NCBI GenBank assembly: GCA_037042185.1
Contig: JAXQJY010000031.1
Coordinates: forward strand, 992,001-1,056,000
DNA length: 64,000 nucleotides
Source of the DNA: Sordariomycetes sp. S80-01Y
Lineage: Eukaryota; Ascomycota; Sordariomycetes
Direction: 5' to 3'
This document shows positions 9,086 to 20,105 of the stretch, in pieces (the first letter of the stretch is position 1; each line of letters opens with the position of its first letter). Under the pieces are notes generated by a model. That model was not told the origin of the DNA and made no database searches. It was given only the letters and a program-made list of their open reading frames with translations. Both the position numbers and the translations under genes were made by a program.

Positions 9086-12060
9086 CTACATTAACTTTAC
9101 CGAACCCGCAGTGTCGCCGGTCATATGGGATACAAGCGTCTCTTCAGTAGACCCAGGGGCCCACGACTCAAAAAGACCTCGTGCGTTTTGATGGGGCAAT
9201 ACAGGCAGATATCGGGGGGCTCTGGAGGTCAGCATGGTACGAATAATCTCATCGAGATTCGGCAGGAGACGATGTCCGGGGATCAGTTGCTCAAAACGCT
9301 CGGACCTTTGTTGAATGTCAAAGTCGAGAATAGCGAGAGCACTCCAGAAGCATGACCAGAACCAGTCGAGATAATAGCCGTTATCAACGCTGGCGGTGAT
9401 TCGGAGAGTATCGAGTAAGGTCCCAAGGACCATCTTGTTCAAACTGTGCCGGCGCGACTCTAGCAAAAATGTCTTATCGTGGAATTCAAAAGCAGAATGG
9501 ACCAGTCTGGCATTCCACCTAATCAATTTGAGGTGACTTATCTGCCGGAGTAATATGAAGAGGACGTGCGTTATGGATAGCAGTCCTTGTTCTTGCTCGA
9601 TCATGGCAGGCCAGCACTTCTTGCAGGTCAAAAGCCAGAGCATGCGCTGAACTTCGTCAACCTCAGAGAACAAAGTATGGTGGACATGATTCGCTCCATC
9701 GTCCAAGATGTCCGGCCATCGATCTAGCATCGTAACGACTAAGCAGTCAAAGTTGTCCAACGGAGGAATTATTGATTCTTCTGCTAGATCTGCCCGGGAC
9801 TTTCGGTCATTTGCACGCTTTGAGCTCCTCTGTCCAACGTCGAATGACAACTTGTTCAAGATCGATCCGATATAACAGGAAGACGATCTGTCGTATGACG
9901 GGGATTTTATATGGAGGCAAGCCACCAACCATGGCAAACCGAGGTAAAGTAAGCCAAGCTCTGGGTCGGTTGAGGCTGCGTAAATTTCATCCGAAAGCTG
10001 AAGGCCTTGGCGGAAGTCGAGGTGTCTTTCGAAGTCGCTTTCAGAGTTGTAGGCCAGGGATCGGTAGTACGCACGAGCCAACTCTCGCCTCCCATACAAC
10101 CCCAAGGGTCCCTTAGCGGCCCCGAGACGCTTTTCGATGACTTTGCTGGTTTCATTTGCGAAGATGAATTCTCCGACCGTCCGATGAAGGAGTGTAACGA
10201 TGAAAGCTTCGGGCCCCCTCTGCGTTGCTTCGTCGGACACGTAGACCAGGTCTTTGCACCTTGCAGCCAGTCGTCTCTTTTCATCTCCACTATGATATCC
10301 ATGATCCGATGGATGGTGCTCCTTGCTCCAGCTTACGGCCGCCTCTGTTTTGCTGCCCAGGTGTGTAGTGTTGTGACGGGTAGCCCAGTCGCTGCTACCA
10401 TGACAAGAACAGCACTTGTTTCATAGTAGTCCTCCTCATCTATTGAATCAAGCATCCGTGCGAAATAATCGTCTAGGTTCTTGGGAATGCCTTTCAGTCG
10501 AGCAACCAGGTCTGAGAGGCTGTCAAACTTTGCGAGGCCGCGTAAAAGATCCCGAATGGCGTAGTATACCCAGAGAAACACACCGTCCGCGACTTGTGTT
10601 ATCTCTTGCGTCAGTGAGGCTGCCTGTTGTGGATGCCTGGCTTCCAACTCAACATATCGACTGTTGGCGCCAAGATTGTCTACCACGTAAAGATGTATGT
10701 CGTTCCGAGTAAGGTCATGGACAGACAGTTGCCATGGGGTACTGCCAAAGGCTTCTGCAAATTGAGGCCAAGGACGGCTTGAGACGCAGAGCTTTATACT
10801 GGGGGAGCTTGAAATGACTTTGATCAATTTGACGAGCTCCTCGTGGTTGCCCCGATATTCATCAAGCCCGTCGATGAAGAAGCAGAACTTTGTATGCAAG
10901 TCTGGTATCTTCGATAGCCTCATAAAGCATTTCTTGAGCTCTTCGAATGTCCATGGCTCAAGATAATGGTACGGTTGCAGCTTCTCAGAGCAAACATCCT
11001 TCAGTAAACTGGGACTTTGAACGAAGATTCGAAATAGCAGGGTGCGAAGGAGGCCCTCGATGTTACTTTGCAGCGGTGTTCCGATAGCCCAGAAGTAGTG
11101 GCTTGCAAGAAAAATCGGGTCATCGCCAGCCCAAGCTCGAAGGAGTTTCCGAACCTGTTGCTTTTCGGACTCGAGGTACTTCATGAGAGTCGACTTCCCG
11201 GAGCCTGCCTTTCCTTGGATCCAATACACACCTTGATCTCCACTCAGCCATGAGGCTAGTGATGCTTTCTCAGAGAGCACCCATCGGAAGGTTTCCTGAT
11301 GTGCCTCTAGAACCTGAGATTGCCGGTTGACAATTTCCTCGAATTTGAGTCCTTTGAGGATACTTTCCGTTCGATGAATCAGTTGCGAGTCCTTCATCGC
11401 GGTTTGGACTGCGTATACCATGGTTTTCAATGCTCTTGACAGCTCGCCGCTCGTTGCATAGCTCGTGTCTTGGTTAGACCTGTCCAACTTCTGATGTAGC
11501 TCAACGAGCTGCGCCTGTAGTAGCTTGTGGCTCGCTTCAATCTCGCCGCGCAGGTTCTGCACGTCACGCATCACAGTTGTGATTGAGCGCCTGGTGTGTG
11601 TTAGATCAGTTATGGCTCGGAACGAGACAACGTACTCAGACAGGAACACGAGATGACGAGAAACTTGCTGCCCCAGCGAATCAAGTCTCCTCAGAAGTAT
11701 CTCAATGTCTGGTTTGCTAAACAACGAGCGGGCTGCGAAGACAGCCCGCGAGTACCACGCATCTCTTTGAGCATATTCTTCGAGCTGTCTCAGCTTTTTC
11801 AACAAGTCATCAGCAATGTCGTCGGCCCTGCTGAGGATCTTGGCCAACGGGTCTGTGGCCTTTGTGTTGAGAGGGGGGTGTGTTTGCAATTTCTTGACGA
11901 TCAGTTGTACGGCTTCGATCATGTCCCTGGTCGAGCCTCGTTCGCTCTTGGGTTCCTCCGTGTCTTTGTAGGCAGTATAAAGATAGTTGCCCGCTTTCAT
12001 TCCGAGTACGACAAACTGGGCGACGTTGGCGGCAACGCTGAGACCTGCCAATTCCGCCAT
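9086..12060 (-). CDS. NLR/STAND receptor: HeLo/SesA-like N-terminus, NACHT, helical C-terminus
   Basis: Second fungal NACHT receptor, 975 aa. Exons 12060-10337 and 10289-9086, with intron 10336-10290 (GTAAGC..TAG) keeping frame. I chose the ATG at 12060 because MAELAGLSVAANVAQFV is the standard start of fungal HeLo/SesA-like N-terminal domains, which can act as cell-death effectors; an in-frame ATG at 12126 is less likely. A coiled, helical region follows (about 60-240). NACHT: Walker A GKAGSGKST (about 283-291), Walker B FFIDGLDEY (about 393-401), LCVSSRPWPQF and DGVFLWVYYAIRDLL. After the intron comes EKRRLAARCKDLVYV and LLHRTVGEFIF, typical of the DUF7791-like helical region after many fungal NACHTs. 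No WD, TPR or ankyrin repeats follow, so the sensor part is unlike its neighbour's. A TATATA lies about 230 bp upstream. Confidence 0.9.
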
Positions 12061-12710
12061 TGCGGGTGAGCGACGATGGGAGAGCCAGAAAAGGATGGAA
12101 TATGTTGGCTTGATCGGGGCGCCCAAGACTCTGAGCCATGGACTTCCATGCAGGTAGACAGAAAATTCGGATCAGGCGCGTTCCATAACTGCTTCTTCAT
12201 GGACAACTAAGACTGGAAGACTGCTCATCCAACTCGTCTGTGTTTGTATACAAAGAGTATAGACGTTATGATAACGAGGTGTTTTTCCTATATAAGTCTC
12301 CCTCTATCGTTTTCAGGAGCTAAACCTCCAGAAGATTGCAAACGCTCGCGATTCTGAGTCTGCTGTCGAAGGGGGTCACGTTGGTTGGCTGGTGTCGCAC
12401 ACGCTCAAGGGGCGGACCCAATACGCCTTGGAGGGCACGGCGGCAACAAAGCACTGCGTCGCCCAATCCGCAGCGACTGCAAATGTTTCCGCAGAGTGCA
12501 TGATGAGAATGAGCTGGCATTTCACCCTTCATTATTGCTGCTTGCCGTCCAAAATAGATGCTCCTAGGTCGCCTAGGACGCGGGACCTTGAAATTTATAC
12601 GTATATGTGGGTAAGACGCTCAATTCAAATCGACTATCGGGTATCTCCTATATCCACCACCAAGCCCATACCGGTCATGTCCGTGCTTCATAACCACAAA
12701 GCCACCACCC
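12061..12710. promoter_or_regulatory. promoter region of the second NLR and 3' flank of the UIM glucosyltransferase
   Basis: The 650-bp gap holds a TATA-like TATATA at about 12290-12296 (read on the minus strand, roughly 230 bp before the NLR ATG at 12060). The other end is the 3' flank of the glucosyltransferase gene. Small open frames here lack recognisable domains. Confidence 0.5.
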
Positions 12711-15700
12711 TTATGCCCCGGAAGAGCCACCAGCACCTCCCTGATTGACCTTCAAACTCTCTTTCAGAGCCCTCTGCAGCTCCTCGTCATCTTCATCATC
12801 ATTTCCCTGGCCCGCTGCTCTGCCCTTCCCCTTCTCCCTGTCCTGCTGCTGCTTCCGCTCCGCCTCCATCGCGCTCTCCTTCATGATCTGTTCCATTATG
12901 ATCTCATCCTTTTGTTCCTGCGTCAGCTGGTGCGTCCGACGCTCCACTTCCTCCCTCTTGGACTTTTCGATGGCTTCTTGAAGCTCGGGGTCCGCGCTGC
13001 CAGTCTCGTTCTTGGAGCGCTCGAGCACGCTTCGGTATTGCTCTTCGTCCGATACTTGATCCGCGTCGATCTTGGACTGCTGACGAGCGCTCTCCCAGTT
13101 GCTGTCACCGAGATAGTCCTCTTTGCTAGAGCCGGGAAGCTCGTAGGGAGGTGCCTTATCGTCGGCCATGCTGTCCCTGATAGCCTTCTCGATGAGATCT
13201 TGGTACTCTTCGTCCGTGATCTGATAAGACTTGTCTGCGAATATTGACGGGTCCTTCTCTGTTCCCGAAAGTTGACGAGGCTCGGGGTCCGGTAGAGAGC
13301 CGTGTTCGCGGGCCGCGTTGACGCTTTGACGAATGGCGGCTTCGATGGCAGCGTCCTCGTCGGCGTTGCCCTTGGAGGTCTCGCGGACTGAAGCCTGAAT
13401 AGCTTGCTCAAATTCCGCGTCCTCGGCAGCAGGAGGTTGCACGCTCGAGCTACCACTGCCGCTACCAGATGGACCGCCGCTCTTGTCCTTCCTCCAAGTG
13501 TCCGCTCGCGCGAAGAAACGGTCCTTCTCGCCTCTTAGGCGCTCATCAACCGAAGATATCCTGGTATTGAGCCAGCTTGGTCGTGGACTCCTTTGCTCAG
13601 GCGGGGTTTCGCCTTCAGGCGCAGCCGGATCAACAGCGTTCTTCTGGCCCGACGATGATTTCTTCTGGAACTGGTCGAAGCGCTTGAGATCGAAAGATCC
13701 ACTCCTCCATCTGGCGATGATATCCTGCCTCTCCTCCGTGGACGAATTTCTCAAGTCGCGTCGCCCCTGAATGACCCGTGATGTAATAATGTAGTTATAG
13801 TTGCTCCGGGCAAACATCTTCGTAACCTCGGCGTGCACACCCTTCATGGTGTACGCGGGAATGCCCCAGAACCCAGCAGCAGGTTTCGTCATGATCCCAC
13901 CGATACCTTTGCCCACACCCTTGACCAGTCCCGCGACGCCCTCCTTCTCGGCCCCTTTGAGGGGTTGCGTGACGAGACCAGAGATACCATCGTAGAGACC
14001 AAAGCCAAATTCTTTGCCAGCGACTCGGAGGCCGCTGCCAACACCAGTGACCTTCTCGACGGGACGGACAGTTTCGTCGTTGTAGAGGCGGGGCACGTTG
14101 CGGAAGCCTTTGGCGAGGCCAAGACAGAAGTTCATTGGCGACTTGACGCCGTGACCTACGATTTTGCCAACGCCTTTGCCAACGCCCGTTGCGGCGTCGA
14201 TACCCATGCCGACGGGGGACGAGTCCCTCCGCGAGGAGAAGGCTTGCTTCATCTGCGAGTTTGAAGCCCTTGCCGCCGGGCGTTCGGAGTTGGACGTGGA
14301 TGTGACTGCGGTGTCGGCTGACGAAGTGACAACTGATGACGAGTCTTGGAACGACTTTTGTGATTGGTTAGAAGCTGTCATCTCTGATTTTGATGACTCC
14401 TCTCCGGGCGAAGCCAAATTTGACAGGTCTTCAGCAGGTGCGGTGGTTGAGGACGCATCGCCAGGCTTCACTTCGCCGGTTTGTGTCCTCGACGCAACCT
14501 GTGATGATGAGGCCTCGGGCGTTTGCGAGGGGGAGCCACCCTCTTCTTGTTGCTGTTCAGGCTTCGGTCGGCCCTTGAACATCTCACGCGGCATGTCTGC
14601 AATCGCCATGCCAATGCCGCTGGCATCCATGACGATGGCGCATGCTGCTGCCGATATAGGGTCAGGGGGCTGATCCTCGGTGTTGTACTCTCGAGGCCGA
14701 TATCTGCGACAGTCAGTCTCAACCTTTATTTTTCAGGGTTTTTGCGGCTGCTCCAGTACTCACAATTTCAAATCGGGATACTTAATGAGCCCCTCCTCCA
14801 CAAGTGTAGCCGCTGCAAGTGAGCTCAAGCGCACCTTGCTCCGTCTGACACGCCAGACTGCAGTCCTGCTGGGCGCTATCGAGCAACGCATGTTGTCAAT
14901 GTCGAGATGGCTGTGGAAACTTTGACCTCCAACATCTGTGCCCTTCTCTTCGCGGATCTTCTCACCGTACGCCTTTGCTTGCTCAATCGTCTCGGGCTTG
15001 AGACAGAAGCTAATGGCCTCAGCCAGCTTGTCGCCTGTCAACTTCTTGTAAGGAATGGGATCCGGCCCGGCTTTTGCCTTGGCGATCATTGCTCCCCAGA
15101 AGGGTTGATCACCGAAGAAGGGTACCACAAGCGTCGGCTTGCCGGCCTTGATACCGGCTGCTGTTGTTCCTGCGCCTCCGTGATGGACTACAGCTGAGAC
15201 ACGTTGGAAGAGCCAGTCGTGGGGGACATTGCCCAACATGAAGACACCTTCGGGTACTCCCATCTCGTCCGCTCCTAAGCCACCCCAGCCCTTGGATACC
15301 AAGGCTCGCACGCCACTCTGCCGCACAGCGTCGAAAATCATCTCAGTCATGGCATTGGGATCGTCAACCACGATCGAACCGAAGCCAATGTAGACGGGGG
15401 GCGGACCAGCCTCAAGGAAAGCTGACAAATCTGGATCGGGGTTGTAGTTTGTTGCGAGGTCGAGGAAGTAAAAGCCTGAGATATCAATGTGGTTGCCCCA
15501 ATCATTCGGCTTGGGAATCAATGAGGGTGACCAGCAGTAAGTGTACGGGACTTTGAGCCTGTTCAACAGCCCTGGCGCCCAGATCAGAGATAAGGGAGCG
15601 AGGTCCAGCGCTTTCTCGCGGAAGCGGTTGATGACATCTCCCAGACCTTGCCAAGTCATCATCTCGACCAGTGTGTAAGTCAAGTACTTGGTCATGACAT

Positions 15701-16744
15701 CGTCCGCGTTCGAGGACTGGATATCCGCCAGGGGATGAGGGAACGCCCTTGTGGGCGACCAGGGCATTCTTTCCAAGTCAGCTCAAGTTTGTGAGGAGAC
15801 GCTTCAAGACTTACGTGAACATCATGTGGAGAGGAATGCCCAATTTCTCGGCAACGTGAATGTGCGCAAAACTAGGCGGGTTCGCAATGATTGCATCCGC
15901 CACAAACGTCTCTCGACCATCGTCCTGAATAGCGTCGAAGTTGATGGGCTCTTTGGTTGCCGGGGGCGCTGGCCCTAGACCATCCCCGGCTTCGATGCAC
16001 GACCTCCAGCAACCCAGAAGCATCTCGGAGATACCTTTCCTCCTCTTGGTAATCTCACCACTCTTGATAGCGTCAAAGCCGGGCATGAGACCGGGGTGTT
16101 TCACCATGAAGGCCATGAGCTCAGCGGGATCACCCCCAATGCTGAAGAAGTCGAGGCCGTTCTCCTCAACAAAGGACTGGAAGGTGGGGTGCGTCGCTAC
16201 GCGAACGCGATGGCCGTACGTATCTTTCAAGACCTTGCCCAACGCGACGAAAGGCTGTACATCGCCACGTGAGCCGACGATTTGGATGACTACGTTGAGT
16301 TTTGAGGGCGGCTTCTGACCGGGTTGCCCACCCAGACTGGGTGGAATGTAGGCTGGCGGTAGAGCTGGCTCCGAAGAGGGCTGAAGCTGCCTCTCGATCG
16401 TTGGAGCAAGCAGGTCGGCTAGTCTCCTATTTTTGGTGTTGATGTTGATACTGACACGTCCAGCATCTACAGTGGTCAGTCAAACCTCACTCAAGTGTGC
16501 ATCTCCATCCGAACATACCAGTAATAGCGGCGCCAGCCTCAAATCCAGGCTGCGAGAACTGCATCTGATCGTGCTGCTCTCCGTACGCTGGCGGTGCCTC
16601 CTGTGGTTGCTCATTGTTGCCATAGTTCCCTTCTAATTCTGGCACCAAAAACCCGTCAGAGAGCAGTGATGCAGGGTCAACTTGCGAGGATCCTATTGCT
16701 GCGTCACGACGAGCCACAGATGGCTCGCCTTTGTTGTCGCTCAT
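12711..16744 (-). CDS. sterol-glucosyltransferase-like protein with VPS13/ATG2-like segment and UIMs
   Basis: Four exons: 16744-16519, 16466-15815, 15768-14764 and 14703-12711; in frame, 1291 aa. The N-terminal half is a GT28/GT1 glucosyltransferase of the UDP-glucose:sterol type. Acceptor-side motif: VVIQIVGSRGDVQPFVALG. Donor-side motif: VVHHGGAGTTAAGIKAGKP followed by VVPFFGDQPFW. It lacks the GRAM/PH region of Atg26. The middle (about residues 790-920) is Gly-rich and resembles the C-terminal segment of VPS13/ATG2 (GLYDGISGLVTQPLKGAEKEG, KGVGKGIGGIMTKPAAGFWG), which suggests membrane or lipid-droplet targeting. The last 250 residues carry five or six ubiquitin-interacting motifs near residues 1057, 1081, 1133, 1184, 1201 and 1266 (for example FEQAIQASVRE, LQRALKESL). 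It probably makes steryl glucosides at ubiquitin-marked membranes; the last part is inference. Confidence 0.9.
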
Positions 16745-18221
16745 GATGGGGCCGCCGATATATCACTGACACGCAGTGATGAGGGGCTGAATGAGTGAGG
16801 GGTTCAATAAGAAGAACGAAGGCAATGACCGAGGGAGGTCGAGAGGAAGAGAGTGAGGCCGTAAAGCCAGGGCCTGCTCTATTTGTAGATGCAGGGTCTT
16901 TGCTGGGACGGAGTCGGCATTTGAGCCGTCGGAGTTGTAAGTGTTCGGTAGGTAAGGGTAAGGTAGCCTGCCGTGGTTGAGGGAGGGTGGGGAGGCAGCT
17001 CAGCCTCACTAAGTTCAGTTGGTGACGAACTTGCACTTAACGCAGCACTGCTGTCGATACAGGACGCGTGGCAATTCCAGATTAGATTTCGAAGCTTGAG
17101 TGCTTTAGATATCGGTGTATGTTAATGTCGGTTGATGTAAGGAAGGAAGACGAGGTCCATGTCGAGGTGCCTTTGGCGAGGGCGCAGTCCCAGGACGATC
17201 AAGGTGGGGTCTGAAAGCAGGTTTCGGGGGACCATCGTCATTGTAGAACCCCAAACCCATAGCCGATAGGTTGACCAGAAGCGCATAGGCAGGCCTCGCA
17301 CTAGTTCTGGCCATTGTTTGCCCCATTGGTATCACATTCATTTCCCATATCTTGCGAGGACCATTCACCACTATGCCAATCACACAAACCCAGCTTGCAA
17401 GCCCGCGTCGCTTTCGGATTATGCCCTCCACAGCTCAAACAGCAATAGGCTTGTTGCCCCTGAACGACACGCACTGGCTCCAGGCACCTGCATCGTCTTG
17501 TGCCAGTGTAAGCTTCTAGATGAGCCTGTGGAGCCCTGAACACAGCATGGACCTCGCGAGCTTAGGCTGCGAGGAAGTCTGCTGCCTCGTCCGTCATCAC
17601 CGGCCTTTGTCTGGGGGAGCCGGCCCCGAAGACCCACTGCCCCGGGATGTCCAGCTGGGTGCCGTGGCCGGAAACACACAAACAACGAAGCGTCTAGCGT
17701 TGCTTGAGCAGTAATCGGTCACCGCGGACTGCGCAGGAAGCTCTAGATGGCGGGACAGTGCTTTCAGCTGAGCTAGACGGCATGACAGGCCAGAAGCCTT
17801 GCTCATGCTCTAGTCCCTTCCCTGCTTCAGCGGACGAGTACGAGGAAATGCAAACGTGACTGTTCCCCTTACAGCCCCATCTAGCCTCCGTCTGCGATCA
17901 CAAGTCATCATGTACCAGGCAATAATAGTAATCTTCAGCTCAAAGACAGGTTGCGCGACAAATCAAAGACCCTTGAATTATGCATGGAACATGGCCCGGT
18001 ATAAAATACATCTCGTCTTTTCCGTCCCCGCTCGTGGTACGCGCAATGCCCGCGCGTTTCCGCTGCAAGTGCATCGTCTATGTACCCAGGGGTCGTAGTT
18101 CGAAAAGGCAATCGAAAAGGCAGTCTACCCTCGTCCGAATGATGTTCAACCCAAGCATGCTTAACGCCCAACAACCCTCCATCGTCATCATCCCAACGTC
18201 GCCAATGTGCTGCTGGCGACT
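16745..18221. other. intergenic region, no supported gene
   Basis: 1.48 kb between the start of the glucosyltransferase gene and the 3' end of the Sec61 beta gene, both on the minus strand. It holds the promoter of the former (16745 upward, with CT-rich and GA-rich tracts around 16800-16860). A Cys-rich minus-strand frame near 17301-17560 has no ATG and is not called. Confidence 0.55.
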
Positions 18222-19002
18222 TTAGCTGGAGAACTTGCGGGTGATCTTGGCGATAACTGTTTCTCATCAGCACCAACAACTTCAATGTTCGGGGCGAGGT
18301 ATCTTACTGTGCAGAGCAACAACCGAGAAGATGAAAACCAGTGATAGAACCAAGACAACGACGGGATCGACCTTCAGACCAGCGGACTCATCAGTGTAGA
18401 GCTCTGTGACGCTTCGTTAGCATTTCGTGCTCATCAGATTGTTCTCGCATCCAGCGGATGGCCGGTTTGGAAGAGGACTTCGAGCACCAGGGTATGAGCT
18501 GGACCCAATCGCTTCGATCCGGGGATCATATCGATCGCTAGAATCCAGCAGCACGTCTCGTGGTATCGTCCCTTCTTCTCCGACTTCCCCCATCTTCCAT
18601 GTCTTCTCCATCGGAATACTCTAGGTCACTCACTCAGCATAGTGCTTGTGCTGCCACCGGCACCCGCACTCCGCGTGCTCGTCGGGCGCGCGTTCGCAAT
18701 CTTCTCCTTCTGGTCGGCGGCCGCACGGCGACGGATGGCAGTTCGGGGACCACCTGGGGGCGTCGGGCTGGACGGGCGACCGACGCTGGCGCCGGAGGCG
18801 GCGCCGGCATTGGCGGGGGAGGAAGGACGGGGAGAAGACTGTTCGCTGCATTAGCATAACTTCCTCTTCAAATCTGCCCTCAATGGCAGGCGCGATTCTG
18901 GGGTATGGAACCCAGACGGGATGGGAGCTCGCGTGCGATGGCCATGAGCTTCCCTTTCCTCTCCGCTTCCAGAATATCCATTGTCGGGGATAGACGTACC
19001 AT
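18222..19002 (-). CDS. SBH1: Sec61 translocon beta subunit (Sbh1)
   Basis: Tail-anchored small subunit of the ER protein-conducting channel. Four coding exons: 19002-19000 (only the ATG), 18838-18634, 18403-18308 and 18256-18222; the joined frame gives 112 aa. The start codon is followed at once by a GTACGT donor, and a 161-nt intron separates it from SSPRPSSPANAG. Family marks: GGPRTAIRRRAAADQKEKIANARP, the short TMLKLYTDES stretch, then one membrane segment (VDPVVVLVLSLVFIFSVVAL) and a basic tail (KITRKFSS). The second intron (230 nt) is long for this genome. Length and sequence fit fungal Sbh1 proteins closely. The first exon is easily missed by gene finders. Confidence 0.93.
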
Positions 19003-20105
19003 TATGAGTTTTTGAACCGGGAGAAGGACCGCGGCAGGATCCCAAATGCGAAATAGAGAGGAAAAGGTAGAGGTTGAAATGAGTGAGGGCGACAGCTGGA
19101 GCTTCGATTGAGGTCGCGAAATTGGGGAGTCCCTGAATTGAGGCCACCTTCACCACAAACTGGGGCGTGAGGCGTGCGGTGTGGTGTTTTTCCGGGGCCG
19201 GCCTTGGCTTGTCGCCTCTCAACAGACTGAATTTGAGGTTAGAGGTCAAGGCCAAGAAGAAATGAAAGACTGTATTCCAATTGTTACAAGAAAATGGCAA
19301 ATTCACATATCGCATAATATCAAATTGATATTATTATCATGACGGGTTGTCGTGACGGTAGCTATCAGTATGCTCTGGCAGCCGCCAGGAACCTGCATTT
19401 CGTGTCCCGGAGACTTCTGGTCCGACGCATCGCTTTGAGCATTTTTGAACTATGAATACTAAGGTTGTGGTATCTTCGACTCCTGTGTCTCGCTCTTCGG
19501 TGCTTGGTATCGTGCGTCTTTGTGCATCGCCTGATCTTCGCACAGTTGTGTGCAAGTGCAGTCTACCTCTAGCTGGCACCAATGTATGAACCAAAAGACA
19601 ACAGCGCAACGTAGAAGCCCCCAAATAAACCCCCTTTTCGAAATAACAACAAAAGGAAACATAGGCTGGAAGGAAAATCAACAATAAACACATCACCCTC
19701 ACGGTGCCTTCTCCTCGGGTGTTGGAAGGCACAGCCTCTCTAGGCCAAATTCGACAAGCTACTTCTCGCTCAGAAACGCTCTCGACTCCGACAATTCGCC
19801 TGCAGTTGTATCCCGGCTCCAGCTCGTATATTCCGTCTTCCCCCTTTCCGAGTCCGTGGGATGTGATATCATGTGCCTGCTCCGGCGACTCCTCAGGAAG
19901 TAGCGATCTCAAGGTGGTGGCAGCGTCTCTCCGCACCGGAGCTCATTATGTAAGATTAGACAGTAAGAATCTACACCAGCAGGAAACGAAAGCTCTTAAC
20001 CAAACGCCGTCCGCTATGATGCCAATGCCGCAGCTTCGCAGGGGGGGGTGGTGCGCCTTGCGCATGCGTCTTCAAATTTGATAAGGAAAAAACAAGGTTG
20101 TTGTC
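19003..20105. other. intergenic region, no gene seen
   Basis: 1.1 kb between the Sec61 beta promoter (high-coordinate side of 19002) and the 3' end of the Psr1-like phosphatase gene. The part near 19300-19340 is AT-rich. Open frames in both strands have no domain and poor codon composition. Confidence 0.55.

Noticed and set aside
8505-12612. Weakly similar motif (CCTAGGAC-CG-GA-CTT) near 8512 and 12571, flanking the second NLR
   Set aside because: Only about 20 bases with mismatches; too short to claim flanking repeats of a mobile or duplicated block.
17301-17560. Cys-rich minus-strand frame (8 Cys in 80 residues), effector-like
   Set aside because: No ATG in frame before an upstream stop, no signal peptide, no plausible splice donor found; likely chance.
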